A stretch of 64,000 bases of DNA from Stercorarius parasiticus (taxonomy: Eukaryota > Chordata > Aves > Charadriiformes > Stercorariidae), in assembly GCA_013396915.1 (NCBI GenBank), contig VWZL01000585.1:124001-188000 (forward strand), given 5' to 3'. The position numbers were made by a program, and so were the translations under genes. Below are positions 39,938 through 53,062 of this stretch, piece after piece (the first letter of the stretch is position 1; each line of letters starts with the position of its first letter). The notes beneath the pieces were generated by a model. That model was not told the DNA's origin and did no database searches. It saw only the letters and a list, made by a program, of their open reading frames with translations.

Positions 39938-40530
39938 NNNNNNNNNNNNNNNNNNNNNNNNNNNNNNNNNNNNNNNNNNNNNNNNNNNNNNNNNNNNNNN
40001 NNNNNNNNNNNNNNNNNNNNNNNNNNNNNNNNNNNNNNNNNNNNNNNNNNNNNNNNNNNNNNNNNNNNNNNNNNNNNNNNNNNNNNNNNNNNNNNNNNNN
40101 NNNNNNNNNNNNNNNNNNNNNNNNNNNNNNNNNNNNNNNNNNNNNNNNNNNNNNNNNNNNNNNNNNNNNNNNNNNNNNNNNNNNNNNNNNNNNNNNNNNN
40201 NNNNNNNNNNNNNNNNNNNNNNNNNNNNNNNNNNNNNNNNNNNNNNNNNNNNNNNNNNNNNNNNNNNNNNNNNNNNNNNNNNNNNNNNNNNNNNNNNNNN
40301 NNNNNNNNNNNNNNNNNNNNNNNNNNNNNNNNNNNNNNNNNNNNNNNNNNNNNNNNNNNNNNNNNNNNNNNNNNNNNNNNNNNNNNNNNNNNNNNNNNNN
40401 NNNNNNNNNNNNNNNNNNNNNNNNNNNNNNNNNNNNNNNNNNNNNNNNNNNNNNNNNNNNNNNNNNNNNNNNNNNNNNNNNNNNNNNNNNNNNNNNNNNN
40501 NNNNNNNNNNNNNNNNNNNNNNNNNNNNNN
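39938..40530. other. Assembly gap (593 N) over the TADA1/PRDX6 divergent promoter
   Basis: Left flank is GC-rich with tandem 'ggcccggccc'; right flank (40531-40625) is also GC-rich. The TADA1 first exon should lie to the right of 39688 and the PRDX6 first exon to the left of 43038, and neither is in the visible sequence. The gap therefore probably hides both exon 1s and their CpG-island promoter. Confidence 0.75.
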
Positions 40531-40690
40531 CGAGATAGCGGAAGATCGGGGAGTTCCGCACCCCCCACCGCCTCCTACGCCGGCGGGCCCAGCCGGGCCT
40601 GGCTCCCGGGCACCGAGGGGGAAGGGTGTCCTTCCAGACGAGCACGACGGTGAATTATGTGGCTCTGGAGTGGTTTGTTTTTTTCATTGG

Positions 40691-41125
40691 ACCCGTTGGA
40701 GCGGGGCCAGAGGCGGCCACCGAGATGCTGCGGGGGCTGGAGCCCCTCTGCTGTGAGGACAGGCTGAGAGAGCCGCGGGGGTTCAGACTGGGGAAGAGAA
40801 GGCTCCAGGGAGACCTTAGAGCCCCTTCCAGTACCTAAAGGAGACTACAGGAAAGCTGGGGAGAGGCTGTAGCGATAGGACAAGGGGTAATGGTCTTATA
40901 CTAAAAGAGGGTAGATTCAGAGTAGATGAGGAAGAAATTTTTTATGATGAGGGTGGTGAGACACTGGCCCAGGTTGGCCAGAGAGGTTCTGGATGCTCCA
41001 TCCCTGGAAACATTCAAGGTCAGGTTGGATGGGGCTCTGAGCAACCTGATCGAGTTGAAGATCATTGCTCATTGCAGGGGGGTTGGACTAGGTGACCTTT
41101 AAAGGTCCAAAAGTATTCTATGATT
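40691..41125 (+). repeat. CR1 LINE 3' end
   Basis: Starts in the 'ggagcggggccagaggcggcc' segment of the CR1 ORF2 end (peptide traces LREPRGF, LGKRRLQGD) and continues through the CR1 3' UTR to the terminal ATTCTATGATT at 41115-41125. It begins about 160 bp right of the N gap, in the presumed first intron of PRDX6. Strongly 5' truncated, low-to-moderate divergence. Confidence 0.88.
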
Positions 41126-43037
41126 ACGTGTGGGAGCCCAGCTCGACCCCGGGTGGGAGCCTCCCACAAGCGCGTGACCAGCATTAGGAGGCAGAGTTGG
41201 GCCAGTCTGTGCCTTGGGCTTGTTGCAAAAATTTTTTTTTCCCCATCAAGCCTCAGCGGCAGCCCTCACAGGTGTGCTCTGGGGGCGAGGGAGGCCACCG
41301 CAGCCGGGCCGGGGTGCACAGCAGCGGGGCATACATGCACCCCTCCGAGTGGGCAGAGCCACCTCTCCCCATCATCCCCCATCCCCTATGGCAAGAGGAT
41401 GAGCCAAGCCCTCAAGAAGAGGGAAGAGCTGCTCTGAAAACGGCAGAGCCTGGGGAAGGGCAAAGCCAGGCTTGCCAGAGCAGTGCTCGGTCCAGGCCAG
41501 TCCCAGAGATAGCTCATATGTCACCTACGCCCCTTGTGAGTGAGCCCGGGCGGGCAAAGGTGTGTAACGGAGCAGCGGCAAAGGGCTCTGGCCCTGTTTG
41601 AGCCTGAGGTGGAAAGCCGCATGCCTTCAGGCGCTGTTTCCCGCACAGCCTGTTGCTCCATTTCTGGCACAAGCAGGAGGGTGCTGGCACGGCATGTCTG
41701 GGACTCGCTCCTGGCGGTGCTTGGCAGGCTTGAATCAGCGTCTGAGTCTGCTGCTGTCAGTGTTGTGAGCTTGGGCAAATGGAGAAAAGGAAACGCTCTT
41801 AACAAGAAAAAAGCTGCAGGCCTTCTTAAAATTGGCTGTTCCAGCCTGATCACCCCCGTGGCAGCTTTCTTGGCCAGCCTCTACTTGGTTGTTTGCTGCC
41901 TTTTTATTCAAGTAGTATACTTATCGTATAAAGAGACACGTAGCACCAATGGCCAGGTAGCTGCTCCATAACTTCATGGTGAGCCGTGGCAATCGCATGG
42001 CTCTGTCAGAGCTCCAGGGTGCTCTCTTCATCCCTTCAACTCCCTTCCCAAATCTCTAAGACAGGACTTTTCCCCAGATGCTATGGCATGTGGCTGTATT
42101 TACTGAGCGCTGGGGGCCAGGTGAAGACCGGTGCCATAAGCCCTGTGAGTGCTCAGCTGAGAAATGATGCGTCAAGTCCCTGGCGGGGAATTTTAAGTGC
42201 TGGGGGTGGCTTTGTGTCAGCCTCTGGAAACTCGTGAGAGCTGGGAGCTGTTTTGCCATAAGCCCGTCTCACTGCTGCGCTGCATTGCTGCCAGTCTCTG
42301 TGCCCTGGCTGCCTTACCTGTAAAGTGGGGTGACTTGTATTTGCCTGCTCTAAAGACTGCAAAACCCACTGGTGGGAAGCGGTGGGCAAAAGTATAGGTG
42401 GTAGTATTGTTGTAACTGTAGCCATAACATTATGGTAACTTCTGACCTCCCCCATTAGTTGATTAATTCTTATTTTTTCATGAAGTACGTTCAGCAGCTC
42501 ACGGCAGCAGTTGTGGTTAAGGTTTGGTCCTATCCCATTCTTTTAAGTTGCATGATATCCAGGGGTGTTTCTCCTCTCAGCAGTTGATGAGGAGGTGTAC
42601 AGGATCGTGAACAGCCTTGTAAATCAGTAACGATCTCTGCAATAACGTGGATGGCAGGTTGGTGTCTATGCACCCTCGCACGTGTGGTCTCTGGGGTACA
42701 GACTGTACATGTGGCTCCCCCAAAACTTCCTCACACGGCATAGTGTCCGCCTCCACGTCGGGAACAGTGGACTATTCCAGCATTCCCTTGGGGATCCTGG
42801 AGGGAGAGGAGGAGCGAGGCACAGGGAGTTTCTCAGAGCATGATGAACGGGGCTCATCTCGTGAAGGCTTCTAGCGATAGGGGAGGAAGAGTTCCCAAGG
42901 ACAAGATTTCCACTTAGCAGAGAGATAAGCTGTTCCCGCACTAGCCTCTGTGCAGTGCAATCTGTACAGCTTTTCATCTGCAGTACAAACCGGAATGACA
43001 TCTCGCCCTAATGCAATCTCCTGCTCTCATCTTTCAG

Positions 43038-46000
43038 ATGGGGCATCCTCTTCTCCCACCCGCGGGACTTCACCCCCGTCTGCACCACAGAGCTTGGCCG
43101 AGCGGCAAAGCTGGCGCCCGAGTTCAGCAAGCGCAATGTGAAGATGATCGCCCTCTCCATTGACAGCGTCCAAGACCACCTCTCCTGGAGCAAGGTATGG
43201 GCCATGGGGAGGTGCAAGGGGAGCTTGTGCTGCTGCCTTGCTCTGAAGGCCAGAGGAAAAGCCCACACAGAACAGAGCACGGTCTTGGAACTACATATCT
43301 GCTGAGGATAACGTTGTAAGACACTGGAATCTCAGAGCATGTAGGATAGGAGGTGCTAAAATGCAGAGCAGGAACAGGAAGGTCTGTTCCATCTTCATGG
43401 AGCACTCCACAAAGTCCAGATCACTTTATGCGCTGACATTTTGAAACAAGAGTAAAACAGTATTACTGCTCTCCCACCAACACCTGAAAGGGTAAAACGT
43501 ATGTGAAGCTCAGAGGAAGACAATCTTATCCACAGAGCCTCAAAAAGTTCTGTAATAAAACAGGAAAGGAAAGAAGGAGTCAGAAGTGAACAGGCAGTCT
43601 TCAAAGGGTGTGATTCATGCCCAGGCAGGGAAAAGAAAACAGAGAACAAAGAGGGGCATGTTAAACATAAAACCACAAATAGGATCGTGTTAAATATAAA
43701 ACCATCATAAGGGAGTATAAAAAAAAATGGGAACGAAATAGCTTGCTGAAGGAACATAAAAGGAACTTCAAATGCAGCTTCAGCAATGGTGTGCTGCCAG
43801 GGAGTATGGCTCCAGGGCTAATAGGTGGTAGGGGTGTAAAATAAGAATTTCAGACAGATATGGCCAGAGTGTAAAAAATCCCTGGGTGAATAACCCGCCT
43901 CTTGAAATTGGGATTGTTCTCACGCATTTTCCAGAGTTGAGACACGCATGCAATAAGAGGTAGTAAAGGTGAGAAATTTCCACACTCAAAAGTTGTTTCA
44001 TGTCTGACTGGCTTCAGAAATTACCTAATTGCCTCATTGCTTAAATTGACCTTTGTACGTGAGTGGTGCATGGCTGATGTCCCACCAAACCTCAGAAGGG
44101 CCTGGGAAAAACAGCGTACAAATACCACACCAGTTAATGAGGTTTCTGCGCTGGTCAAACTGACTGAAACCACCAGTCGGATTAGCAGATAACATCTCTT
44201 TAAATATAATGGAAAGTTTGGGTTTTGCTTTTGTAAGGGAGTCTCATCTCCTGGTTGGCTATAGCCCTTTGAAGAACTATAGGGTGTTGTTGACTTTTAT
44301 AAAGTCCTCAAATTTCCAAGAAGATTTTCAAAGACATCAGCTTTGTGAAGGGCAGGCTCTTTTCTGCAGGGAGACAGGAGGAAGTGATGGGTTGTGTCAA
44401 GGGAGTGAAGCTACGAGCTCCCTTGAGGCTCTGCAGGGACAAGTGGGCTTCAGCATACTTGGGTGATCTGGAAAAGAGATGAACCACGAGCTGATTTTGC
44501 TCATGCTATGGTATTCAGCACAACCTCGGGTAAAACCAGAAGTTGCTGAACAGCCTCTCGACGCTGATTGATGGGAGGCAGAGCAGCATGTTTGGAAAAC
44601 CTTCCAGAATGAACACGGAGAAAGGCAGAAGGCAGCAGTCCAAGCTGCGGTGAGCTTTCTGTCAGGTTGGGAGAGGCCTCAGAGAGGGTGGTTTGGAAAT
44701 GTCAGCTCAGCATCTGTCAAAAAGAGAACTGTGAAAATCATCCAGAGCAAAAGATCCAATTGGTGAGGGCAAATCCGTAGCAGACTGGAGTCTTCCATGC
44801 AGCCTGTGTTTGGAATTGTCCATCTTGCAGGCTACAAGGGAACAAGAAAAGGTGCAGAGGGGGGACAAAGCTGCCTGCAGATTTGGGCAGGTTTGCTTCA
44901 GTGCAGAGAAACTGGGCTGTTTAGCTGGGAACAGGCTAAATGTGTCAGGCTGTGACACCATGAGCGGTGCGAGGAGCATGGAGGAGCAATGAACGCAGCA
45001 TGTGTGCATCATGGAGAGCATAAGAGAGGACAGGGATGCGATTGCTCTGCTCTTAGACCTTGCCCATACATGTAATCCTTTTCCTTAGTCCTTGACAAAG
45101 CAGAGAAGAACTTCAGATAATGCAGAAAGCCAAAGAGCTGAACTAGGAAGGCGGGTGTTGAGGCTTGCCGTAAGTGTCCCAAAGGTTCTCCTGCCCAGCC
45201 CTGGGGGAAAAAAGAGCTTAACAGATACCAAGCCTTGGCAGAAGCTGCCTGTCTGGACAAAAGCAGTCTAGATTGGGATCTAGAAACTGCAATTTCCTTC
45301 CCTAAATCTTAACTCAGAGAAAGTCCTAAAAGTGAGCAAAACTTTGGGCAGGTAGACCTCTCTGTGCAAGTTCCTTTACGTACCTATGCTTTCTCTTTGG
45401 GTGAGGCTCCTAGCAGTACTAAAAGGGTGAAGCTGTTTTTATCTGGAGCACAGGCCATGAGGAAGCAAGCGGGCAGGAGGGATGGCTGAGGTCCTGTATG
45501 AAACAACAAAGCAACTTCTGCTTGCTTTGCTGCCGAATTTCAGTGGGCAGATGGGGCCTGGAAAGGTGGGACCAGAGTATAGACAATAATTCACTGTGTC
45601 ACTGTGCTCAGCTGTGCTTTCCCAGCCAAAGATGTCACTGCTGGTTTTAGCCATCCCTAGCTGAGACCCAGGGTCTTGCTCCAGGACTTGGAACAAGCCT
45701 GTAATTCACCCAGGAATTGATCCCACTCTCCTACCTCCCCAGTCTGTGCACTGCTTCTCCAGGGGTTGACGGAATGCAAGAGCTCCTTAAGCAGGGTTGA
45801 CTGGCATGTCAGAGGAGGTTGGCCACTGATGCCTTCGCCTTGGTGAGCTGGGGTGAATAAATCACTCCAGTGATGTCTGGTTTTAGCTGGGACTCTGGAA
45901 AGAAAAATAGTTCATAGGGAAGTGAGTGAGTCTTGGGTGTCTTATTGCAAAATAGGGTGGGGTTTATGAGGCTGTTTTGTACAGAGATCCCCAGGTCATG

Positions 46001-49000
46001 AAATTACGTGCATTTTGGAACGAGTTACAGTCCATAGCATTTGGATATTCCTTCTCAGAAGCTCTCTTCATCCTCCATCCCCAACTCTGAAGAGACGGGG
46101 GGATATCACTGTCAGACCTTCATCCGCAGCCTCCTGCAACTCCGTGGGGCATTCATGAGCATTTTGCCTGGTCTGGCCTCTCTGGCTCCGCTTTCCTTCC
46201 CTGCTCTGCTTTGACACGGCAGGTCTGCAGGAGAACAGAACCGATTCCTTCCTTCCAAGGCAGACCTGACCACGAACCAGCTGAGATAAAACAGCCCCTT
46301 TTTGCAGTGCAGCACTGACTCAGGAAGCCCTGGGGAGAAAGCAAGTGAAGAGAAAAGCTGGAAAGGAAACATCTTGCCACGTGTGCACCACTTGACCTGC
46401 TTGCAGCATCCTGAGCAGCTGGGGCAGGGTGACAGCCCCTGATGTCACCGTCGGCCTAGGAGGGCCGAGGAATGGTGCAGGGCCTGCCTGCTTTTGCTGC
46501 CTCTGGTGTGCTGTGGGCAGTGCCAAGGGGCAGCATTTCCAACCCTGCCCTCCCCGAGTTCCCTCTGAGGACAACACAGCCTGTTCCCCAGCGTTCAAAG
46601 CCCAGGGAAGGCAGAGAGACTTGTACGTTTGGATTATCAGCTCAGCTGATAACACACCACAGTGGTGCGTGGGAGGCTGGTGTCAGCACTGGAGTCAGTT
46701 TTGTCCCCTTGTAGCATAAAGGGGATGGAAGGAACAGGCAGCTCTATTCTAGGGCAGAAACCTTGGATTAAACTTGCTTTAATGCTGGCAGCTGCTCTGC
46801 TTGTGCTGCCTTGAGCAGGCTCCTCCCAACCCTGCTGTGGCTCAGTGTGACCCGTACAGGTAAGTACCACAAACTGCAAGGAAACTTGAATGCTTTGGTC
46901 AAGTCCAGAGCAGATTCAGAAACACTGAAAATACAGTTTCCCTGTGAAGCAGGTCAAGTTTGGACTAGCACAGGGAGCAACCTCATAAAGCATGGTCACA
47001 AGGGAGAGCCCCCCTGTGGAAGGGGATGGTTTTCTCTTCTCTCCCAGTCGTGGTTCATAAAGGAATGTCCCAGCAGTGTCCCAGCACCTGCACTCAGACT
47101 TTCACTCTGTTTTCAAGAGCCATTAGTTAAATAAGCTAGGAGTGACTTGCTGACTGGAGCTGCTCCCTCACACAAGACCCGTGGGGTGTTTGACACTTGC
47201 CCTCTTTTAGCTGTAGAGTTGCTGGTTTGCTCTGCCAGCAGAGAAGCTGTTCCTTAAGAGCACAGTCCAGTTATGACACCCAACACATCTGTCAGTAGTG
47301 CTAGATCACCTCCTGGGAGAGGGTTGGAAGAGGGACACCTGTTCTCAGGGAAAGGTGGGTAAATCTCCCTGTGTCACCAGCACAGGCAGGACTTCCCTGT
47401 TTCTCCATATCCACTGCCTGGGCAAAGCAGCTGGTCCACGGGCAGTTCCAGAGGTGAGTGACAGGGTGTGAGCACAGACAGCCTAACAACTTGTCTTCAA
47501 GAACAAGGCAGAGTCCAGCCTGGCACACCGGTTTCTTGTTTGTCACCTGGTTTCTGTAAGCAGAGAAATTTCATGGAAGGCCATGAGCCCCTGGCTGTGC
47601 TGTCCCAGGCTCCTGTAGAGCAGCCGCTGAACATGTTTCTGCACGGCCCGTCTGCAGAAGCTTGCCCCGTACATGTAAAGCCTGCATGGAGGTCTCCCTG
47701 CCTGGCCTCTTGTCTCCTGTGGTGGAACCCACAACAGGGAGCATGAGCATGCCGATGGTTTTGTCCCTGCAGGACATCAACGCGTACAACGGGGAACAAC
47801 CCGAGGAGAAACTCCCCTTCCCGATAATTGCTGATGCGAACCGGGAGCTTGCTGTCAAGCTGGGCATGCTGGACCCAGATGAGCGGGACAAGGACGGCAT
47901 GCCCCTGACTGCTCGCGTGGTGAGTACCTGGCCCTGGAGCACCACTGCACGGCAGCCTTCTCAGCAGTCGGCATTGCTTGCCATCCTGCCCTCTGTCTGG
48001 GGGGCTGGGCTTGAAGTTGGGGGCAGCTTACCTGGATGGACGTGACCATCTTCAGGAACTAGGTTGACTTCCTTGGGCTAGATCTGTGGGTTGTGCTGCA
48101 GGAAGGGGCTCGTGCAGCTCTAGCCTGCTGGCAACAACTCCATCTTGCTGTTGCTGCCAGCTCATCCTGGTTGTGCCTGTCCTAACACAGAGGGGACAAA
48201 AGTGCTTAATCTGACGGACTTTCCCTTTCTCCTCCCACACTTCCGTCAGAAATGCACAGGTCAAGGGGAGGAAACATTGCAAGTAGCAAAACAAGCTGGC
48301 ATTGCAAACAGGAGCTCCCAGAGCAAACACCGTGTTCTCGGTACCTGGGCATTACTTGTTGCTCTAGGAGATTCCCACCACAGCATCTTCCCTGTCCCAA
48401 CACCTGCAATCAAGCAGGCTGCCTCCCAAGAAAGGGAGGAGCAGCAGGGCTGAGCAGATCCAGCAGTTCAGTTGGACAAAACCTCTTCTGCCCAGCCACT
48501 GACCCTGTCTCCCTGTGCTCAGGTGTTCATTTTTGGCCCGGATAAGAAGCTGAAACTCTCCATCCTGTACCCAGCCACCACGGGGAGAAACTTTGATGAG
48601 ATCCTGAGAGTGGTGGACTCCCTGCAGCTGACGGCGTACAAGAAGGTCGCTACCCCTGTGGACTGGAAGGTGAGGAGGGGAGCAAAGCACACAGCTGGGC
48701 ACTGAAAACATGCACTGGAACATCAACCAGCCTCCCTTGGAGGGGCACCCATGGGGTGGGGAGAGCTGCTGAGGTCCTGGGATACGAGTTAGATCCCAGC
48801 CCAGGCCCCAGGGCTGTTGCAGTCTGGACTCAGCCATAGGAACCTCCCTTCCCTGCCCTCGGTCCCTGGGGCCAAGTGGCCCTTCTGGCTATCAGCTTCA
48901 GGCCAAGGCAGGTCCTGCCCTCATTGTCTGTGATAAGGAGGGGCATTACCAGATGTCAGTGTGCCAAAGTCTACTCAAAGCCAGTGAGGCAGCAAGCATG

Positions 49001-50269
49001 GGGTGCCCCTCCTCGGGCTAGCTTGCTGCTCTCCTGCCTTTGAGCCAGGAAGGGCCAGTATGGGCATGGCCCAATTTTGTCCAGCATGTACACAACGCAG
49101 TCCTCTCCTTGTGGAAAATTACTACTTGAAGTTGCTTAGTTGTGGCCATCCCTGTTCAACAGCACTATTTAAAACTCCCCAAAAACCAGTTTGGGCAGCC
49201 AAGATAAAGCGGGAACAAGCAGCACAGTATGGCTGCTTTAGCTAGCTGGTGTTTCCTTAGCCCAGCAGAGCTGCTCAGCTCCTGGACCTATGCAGCTGCT
49301 GGCTTTGATAGGTGTTACTGGGGAACCCTGCCTGTCTGGAGCCAGAGGAAACACTCCCGCTGCTCCATGGTGTCCCGTAGAAGTCTTCCTGTGTTATGAG
49401 GCAGGACCAGGCTCCCAGAGCATTGTTCCAAACACCTGCTCCTTCTGGGCAGGAAGGCCCTGTAGGCACAAGCCTCGGAGGTTGAGTAACTTGGGGTATC
49501 GGTGCCCTTCACTGCGCCTCTCCCCCCATCAACACCAGCGTCCATGTGCCAAGCGTACAACAAACGGCACCTTCCCTTCCTGCGGCAAAGCAGAGCATGG
49601 AGGCAGCCTTGCCTCTGAAGACTCCTGTCACCCGCAGTATAAGCTCGCGACAGCTTATGGGACACCTCGGGACAGGTGTTGGGACAGCTTACCCACCAGC
49701 CCACCTCCCCAGGAAGCACACCTTTCCCCGGGGCTTGGCATGGCAAGGGGGAGCCAGCACTGCCTGTCCAGGGGCGCCTGAGCAATAGGAATGGATGAGC
49801 AGACTGGAGCAAACCATGCTCCCTCCTGCGTCGTAGAGATGCCCAGATTCCCCTCTCGTTACTCCCTGTTCCTGTGGAAGTGCTGTAGGGAAGAGCTGGT
49901 CTGTGGGATCCCGTTGGCAGGGCTGGCAGATGGCACAACTCTCCCTTTGCCATCACCCCCATCTCTTGGTGTAGCTCCCGCTCAGTCCTCACTGCAAGCT
50001 CCAGGCAGCGCTGCAGGGGATGTGCCTGGGGCTGAGCATTCACGGGGAGGCACTGTCACCTGCTAGCAGGGACGTGCCACCTGCATCCAAGCCTGCCGGC
50101 TCCTCTGCTGCTCTCACGGTTCCCATTTGCTCCCCAGCCTGGTGACAGCGTCATGGTCGTGCCCACCTTACCTGACGAGGAAGCCAAGAAGCTCTTTCCC
50201 AAAGGAGTCTTCACGAAGGACCTCCCGTCGGGCAAGAAGTACCTGCGTTATACCCCACAGCCAGAGTGA
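43038..50269 (+). CDS. PRDX6: PRDX6, peroxiredoxin-6 (exons 2-5; exon 1 not in visible sequence)
   Basis: 1-Cys peroxiredoxin with glutathione-dependent peroxidase activity and acidic Ca-independent phospholipase A2 and lysophospholipid acyltransferase activities; it acts in cytosol and lysosome-related organelles to reduce and repair oxidised phospholipids. Coding exons: 43038-43194, 47773-47919, 48523-48669, 50138-50269 (TGA at 50267-50269), all GT-AG with matching phases. In human numbering they give the active-site motif PxxxTxxC (Pro40, Thr44, peroxidatic Cys47 in [11 protein letters not shown]), Arg132 in TARV, Asp140 of the lipase triad in FGPD, and the MAPK-site Thr177 in KVATPVDWK. 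The C terminus is LRYTPQPE. His26 and most of the Ser32 codon are in the missing exon. Visible codons plus about 31 residues give about 224 aa, the normal length. Exon 1 is probably in the 39938-40530 gap, divergent from TADA1. All visible key residues are intact, so the gene looks functional. Confidence 0.96.
43195..47772 (+). other. PRDX6: PRDX6 intron between exons 2 and 3
   Basis: 4.6 kb intron with no recognisable repeat or nested gene. It holds a perfect 19-bp palindrome of two inverted GATA motifs at 46634-46652. Confidence 0.75.
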
Positions 50270-50870
50270 GCAGGTCTGCCCATCCGTCCTGCTGGGATGC
50301 AGGTCGTTCGGCATCAGGAGCCTTCCCTGTGGCCAGCCTCCTGCCTCCCTGACACCGCACGATCGGCAGCCTCGTACTGTCGCGCTGATGGCACATCACA
50401 ATACTAAACCAATTCTCCCCATCCCTTTCATCCCCCACATCCCCTCAAAACTAAAACCCTGGGTGTTTTCTTGCCTTGAACCAGCCCCGCAAGGAAGAGG
50501 TTAGCAGACCAGCGGGGGCTCCAGGGCTCATGCTGGGGAGTCTCCTGTTTGGCGTCAGCCGAGCTTTTCCCGGAGGCACAGTGAGAAGTGTGGTGTCAGC
50601 AGCCAGGCCCTGGAGGGGTGTCCTGCTGGGCTCACGCACCTCCCATCAGGGAACTTTTGGGGGCTCCAAACTGTTGCGTGCCTTTCGGAGCAGCCATCAC
50701 TAACACGTTAACACCTTTGTCTGGTCCCATGTGTCTGGTCCCGTGCGTAGGGGAGGAGCTGCAGAGCCAAATCTCTCACTTCTTACTGCTTTCTCATCTC
50801 TTGCTGGAAGTTGGCTGTTTTCACGTTTTATGGAAGAGGGAATAGAGCAAATAAACTGATCTTCAGTACT
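50270..50870 (+). other. PRDX6: PRDX6 3' UTR with AATAAA
   Basis: Non-coding sequence after the PRDX6 stop. An AATAAA at 50850-50855 is the first canonical poly(A) signal downstream, giving a 3' UTR of about 600 nt. The downstream GU-rich element is weak, so the exact end is uncertain. Confidence 0.55.
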
Positions 50871-52449
50871 ACCTGCAGTATCCCTTGCCTGCCTCTGCTG
50901 ATGTCCTGCACCATTTACTTTGTCCCCTGGGCCATGCAGCTGGGATGTGCGCCCATGCTCATGGGTGGGTGGCAGCGGCGCAGGTTGCCCTTGTATTTTT
51001 CTCTGTAAATAAGATGCTCTGGAAATGCAGGTTGTCTCAAGGCACATTATTTCAGACGAGGCAGCGGGCCCAGGGCAGCCGTACTGCTCCTGCTTTGCGG
51101 CAGAGCCTCGGTGGTGGGAAGGAGGAGATGTTTGCTTAGGGAGTATGCCTCAGCCTGGCCTGCCGTTAGCTGCAGTGTGGGGGGGTCCTCCCTTGCTTCG
51201 CAGGGCGTGAGTGGGCATGATACAAGCCATCTGAACTCCTCCCTGCTCTCCCGCACCTACACCATAGGGATCTGCCAAGAGATGAGCCATGTTTTAATAC
51301 AACGCTAGGAAAGAAACCCGCTCACCGAATAGCCCGTAGGCTGCCTGCCAGCATCTCGCGGTGCCCAGTGCAATCAGCAGTGCTCAAAACGAGCAGCCGT
51401 TACAGAAATCGGCTGGCTCAGGGCACAAATGTCCCCCACAGCAAGCGGGGAGTAGTAGGGTTGATGCTTGTGGTAAGCAATGCGTTGGATGCAATGAGGT
51501 CCCCTCCCCGCAGGGCCTAATCCTGGGGTGGCACCCACAGCCACCTGGGACGTGGCCTCTTAGTCCTCAGACAACGGCCAGAGCCGCTGGCTTCTCCCAG
51601 CACCTATGGCTGTCCTTCACCCCAGCCTGCCAGCCAGGACACCTCGCTGAGGACATCCTTCCCCAAAAATGGCTGCGTATCAGAGACCTCCCTTCTTTCA
51701 TTATCAAAAAATATATATATTAATATTTAATTGCCTGCAGGAACAATGCAGTGAATATTTGTATTTTTCCCCAAATGCCTTTTAAATGAACCTTCATTAT
51801 GAAAATCTGCATTATCCCCATGTATTATTGTCACTGCAAGAAGCAAAACCCAGGTCTCTGTGTGGACTCTCATTCTCCCTCTTTCGCTCTGCAAGAAGTG
51901 GGAGGGAGACGAGCAATTTCAAAGGGGAAACATCCCTTTTCTGTGTCGTTTTTTCAGCCTTTACCAAGCTTGGCAGCTTCCCTAGTTCCCCACAGTTGGG
52001 CTGCACGACCTCCTGGGTTTCTTGCTGGTCCCTCGGCACACTGGCCTTGATCTGGTTTCCTAGGGGAAAAAGTGCTGCCTGCCCACCCGCTCCAGAGTTT
52101 TCCAACTGACTGCCCAATTTTCTGGAAGCTTGAGGGACAAGGCCCCAGGGCAAGCTCTGCGCAAACAGGCTGCACCGAGCATCCCCAGGGAAGGGGCACT
52201 GCGGGGCGAGCACCACCTCTCTGGGACACCAGCGAAGCCACCTGCAAGCTGGGACAAGGGGGAACGAGTCCCGTCACCAGACCAGGGCCCTTAAAACCAG
52301 TGGAGGCAGCCGCTGGTCCCATGGCCGAGCCAGGCAGGGGCTGACAACCGAGAGCCCATGCATTCCTGCCTGCTCCCCCGCGCCGCCGCAGCCCCGCAGA
52401 CAACAAGCCAGCCAGCCAGACTAAAGCAAACACAGGGTTTGGTTCCAGT
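50871..52449. other. Spacer between convergent PRDX6 and FAM78B
   Basis: About 1.6 kb with no gene. An AT-rich island at 51700-51850 (a TA run, then 'attaatatttaattgcctgc') stands out against GC-rich surroundings. Confidence 0.55.
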
Positions 52450-52468
52450 ACAGCTCGAGTGGTTTTCT

Positions 52469-52474
52469 TTTAAT
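52469..52474 (-). terminator. Candidate FAM78B poly(A) signal (ATTAAA)
   Basis: Plus-strand TTTAAT gives ATTAAA on the minus strand, followed along the transcript by a GT-rich tract (gtttgctttag...ggcttgttgtctg). It is the first such combination downstream of the FAM78 stop. Confidence 0.45.
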
Positions 52475-53062
52475 CCCAGAGAAGTGAAATGCAACATTTG
52501 TTCGAGTTGGTAACAACATCCAGAGACAGAAGTCCAAGCCCCCTACTCAGTAGAGTCATTTGTGTTTAAGGCACTCTGCAAAACCAGCTTTCCTCTTCTC
52601 CTCCTTCCGATTTTCCCCACGCGGCAGCAGAATACCTGGTTTGGTCTTTTCTCCATAGCGACACCCACACATCCTGGCTGTCCTCACCATCTCCGGAAAC
52701 TGGCAACAGCGAATCCAGTGGGAGCCGAAAGGAGAAACGCCAGGAGGCCGGGTCAATAAATACAGACGGGCACAGGCACGGCATCTGGGGAGGGGGCACG
52801 GGGGCTTCGAGCTTTTGCGGAAAGGGGACAGGCACCGGATGTCCTCCCTGCAGGCACCGATGGGATTCCCCTTCCTTTCCCCAGCCCCCCAGCTCCAAAA
52901 GGGGACAGGAGCGTGGAGGCCTGCAAGCATCCCTCCCCAGCGGCGCTCCCGAACATGCGGCAGCACCCCAAAATACAGGGGGCTGGGTTGGGGGGTGGGG
53001 GGACACACGACCCAGCTGCCCCTGCCATGCAGCAGAAATGACCTCCCCCGACTTCCAGCCAT

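Noticed and set aside
39319..40653. 444-codon frame spanning the gap
   Set aside because: Most of it is N translated as X; it overlaps TADA1 exon 2 on the opposite strand.
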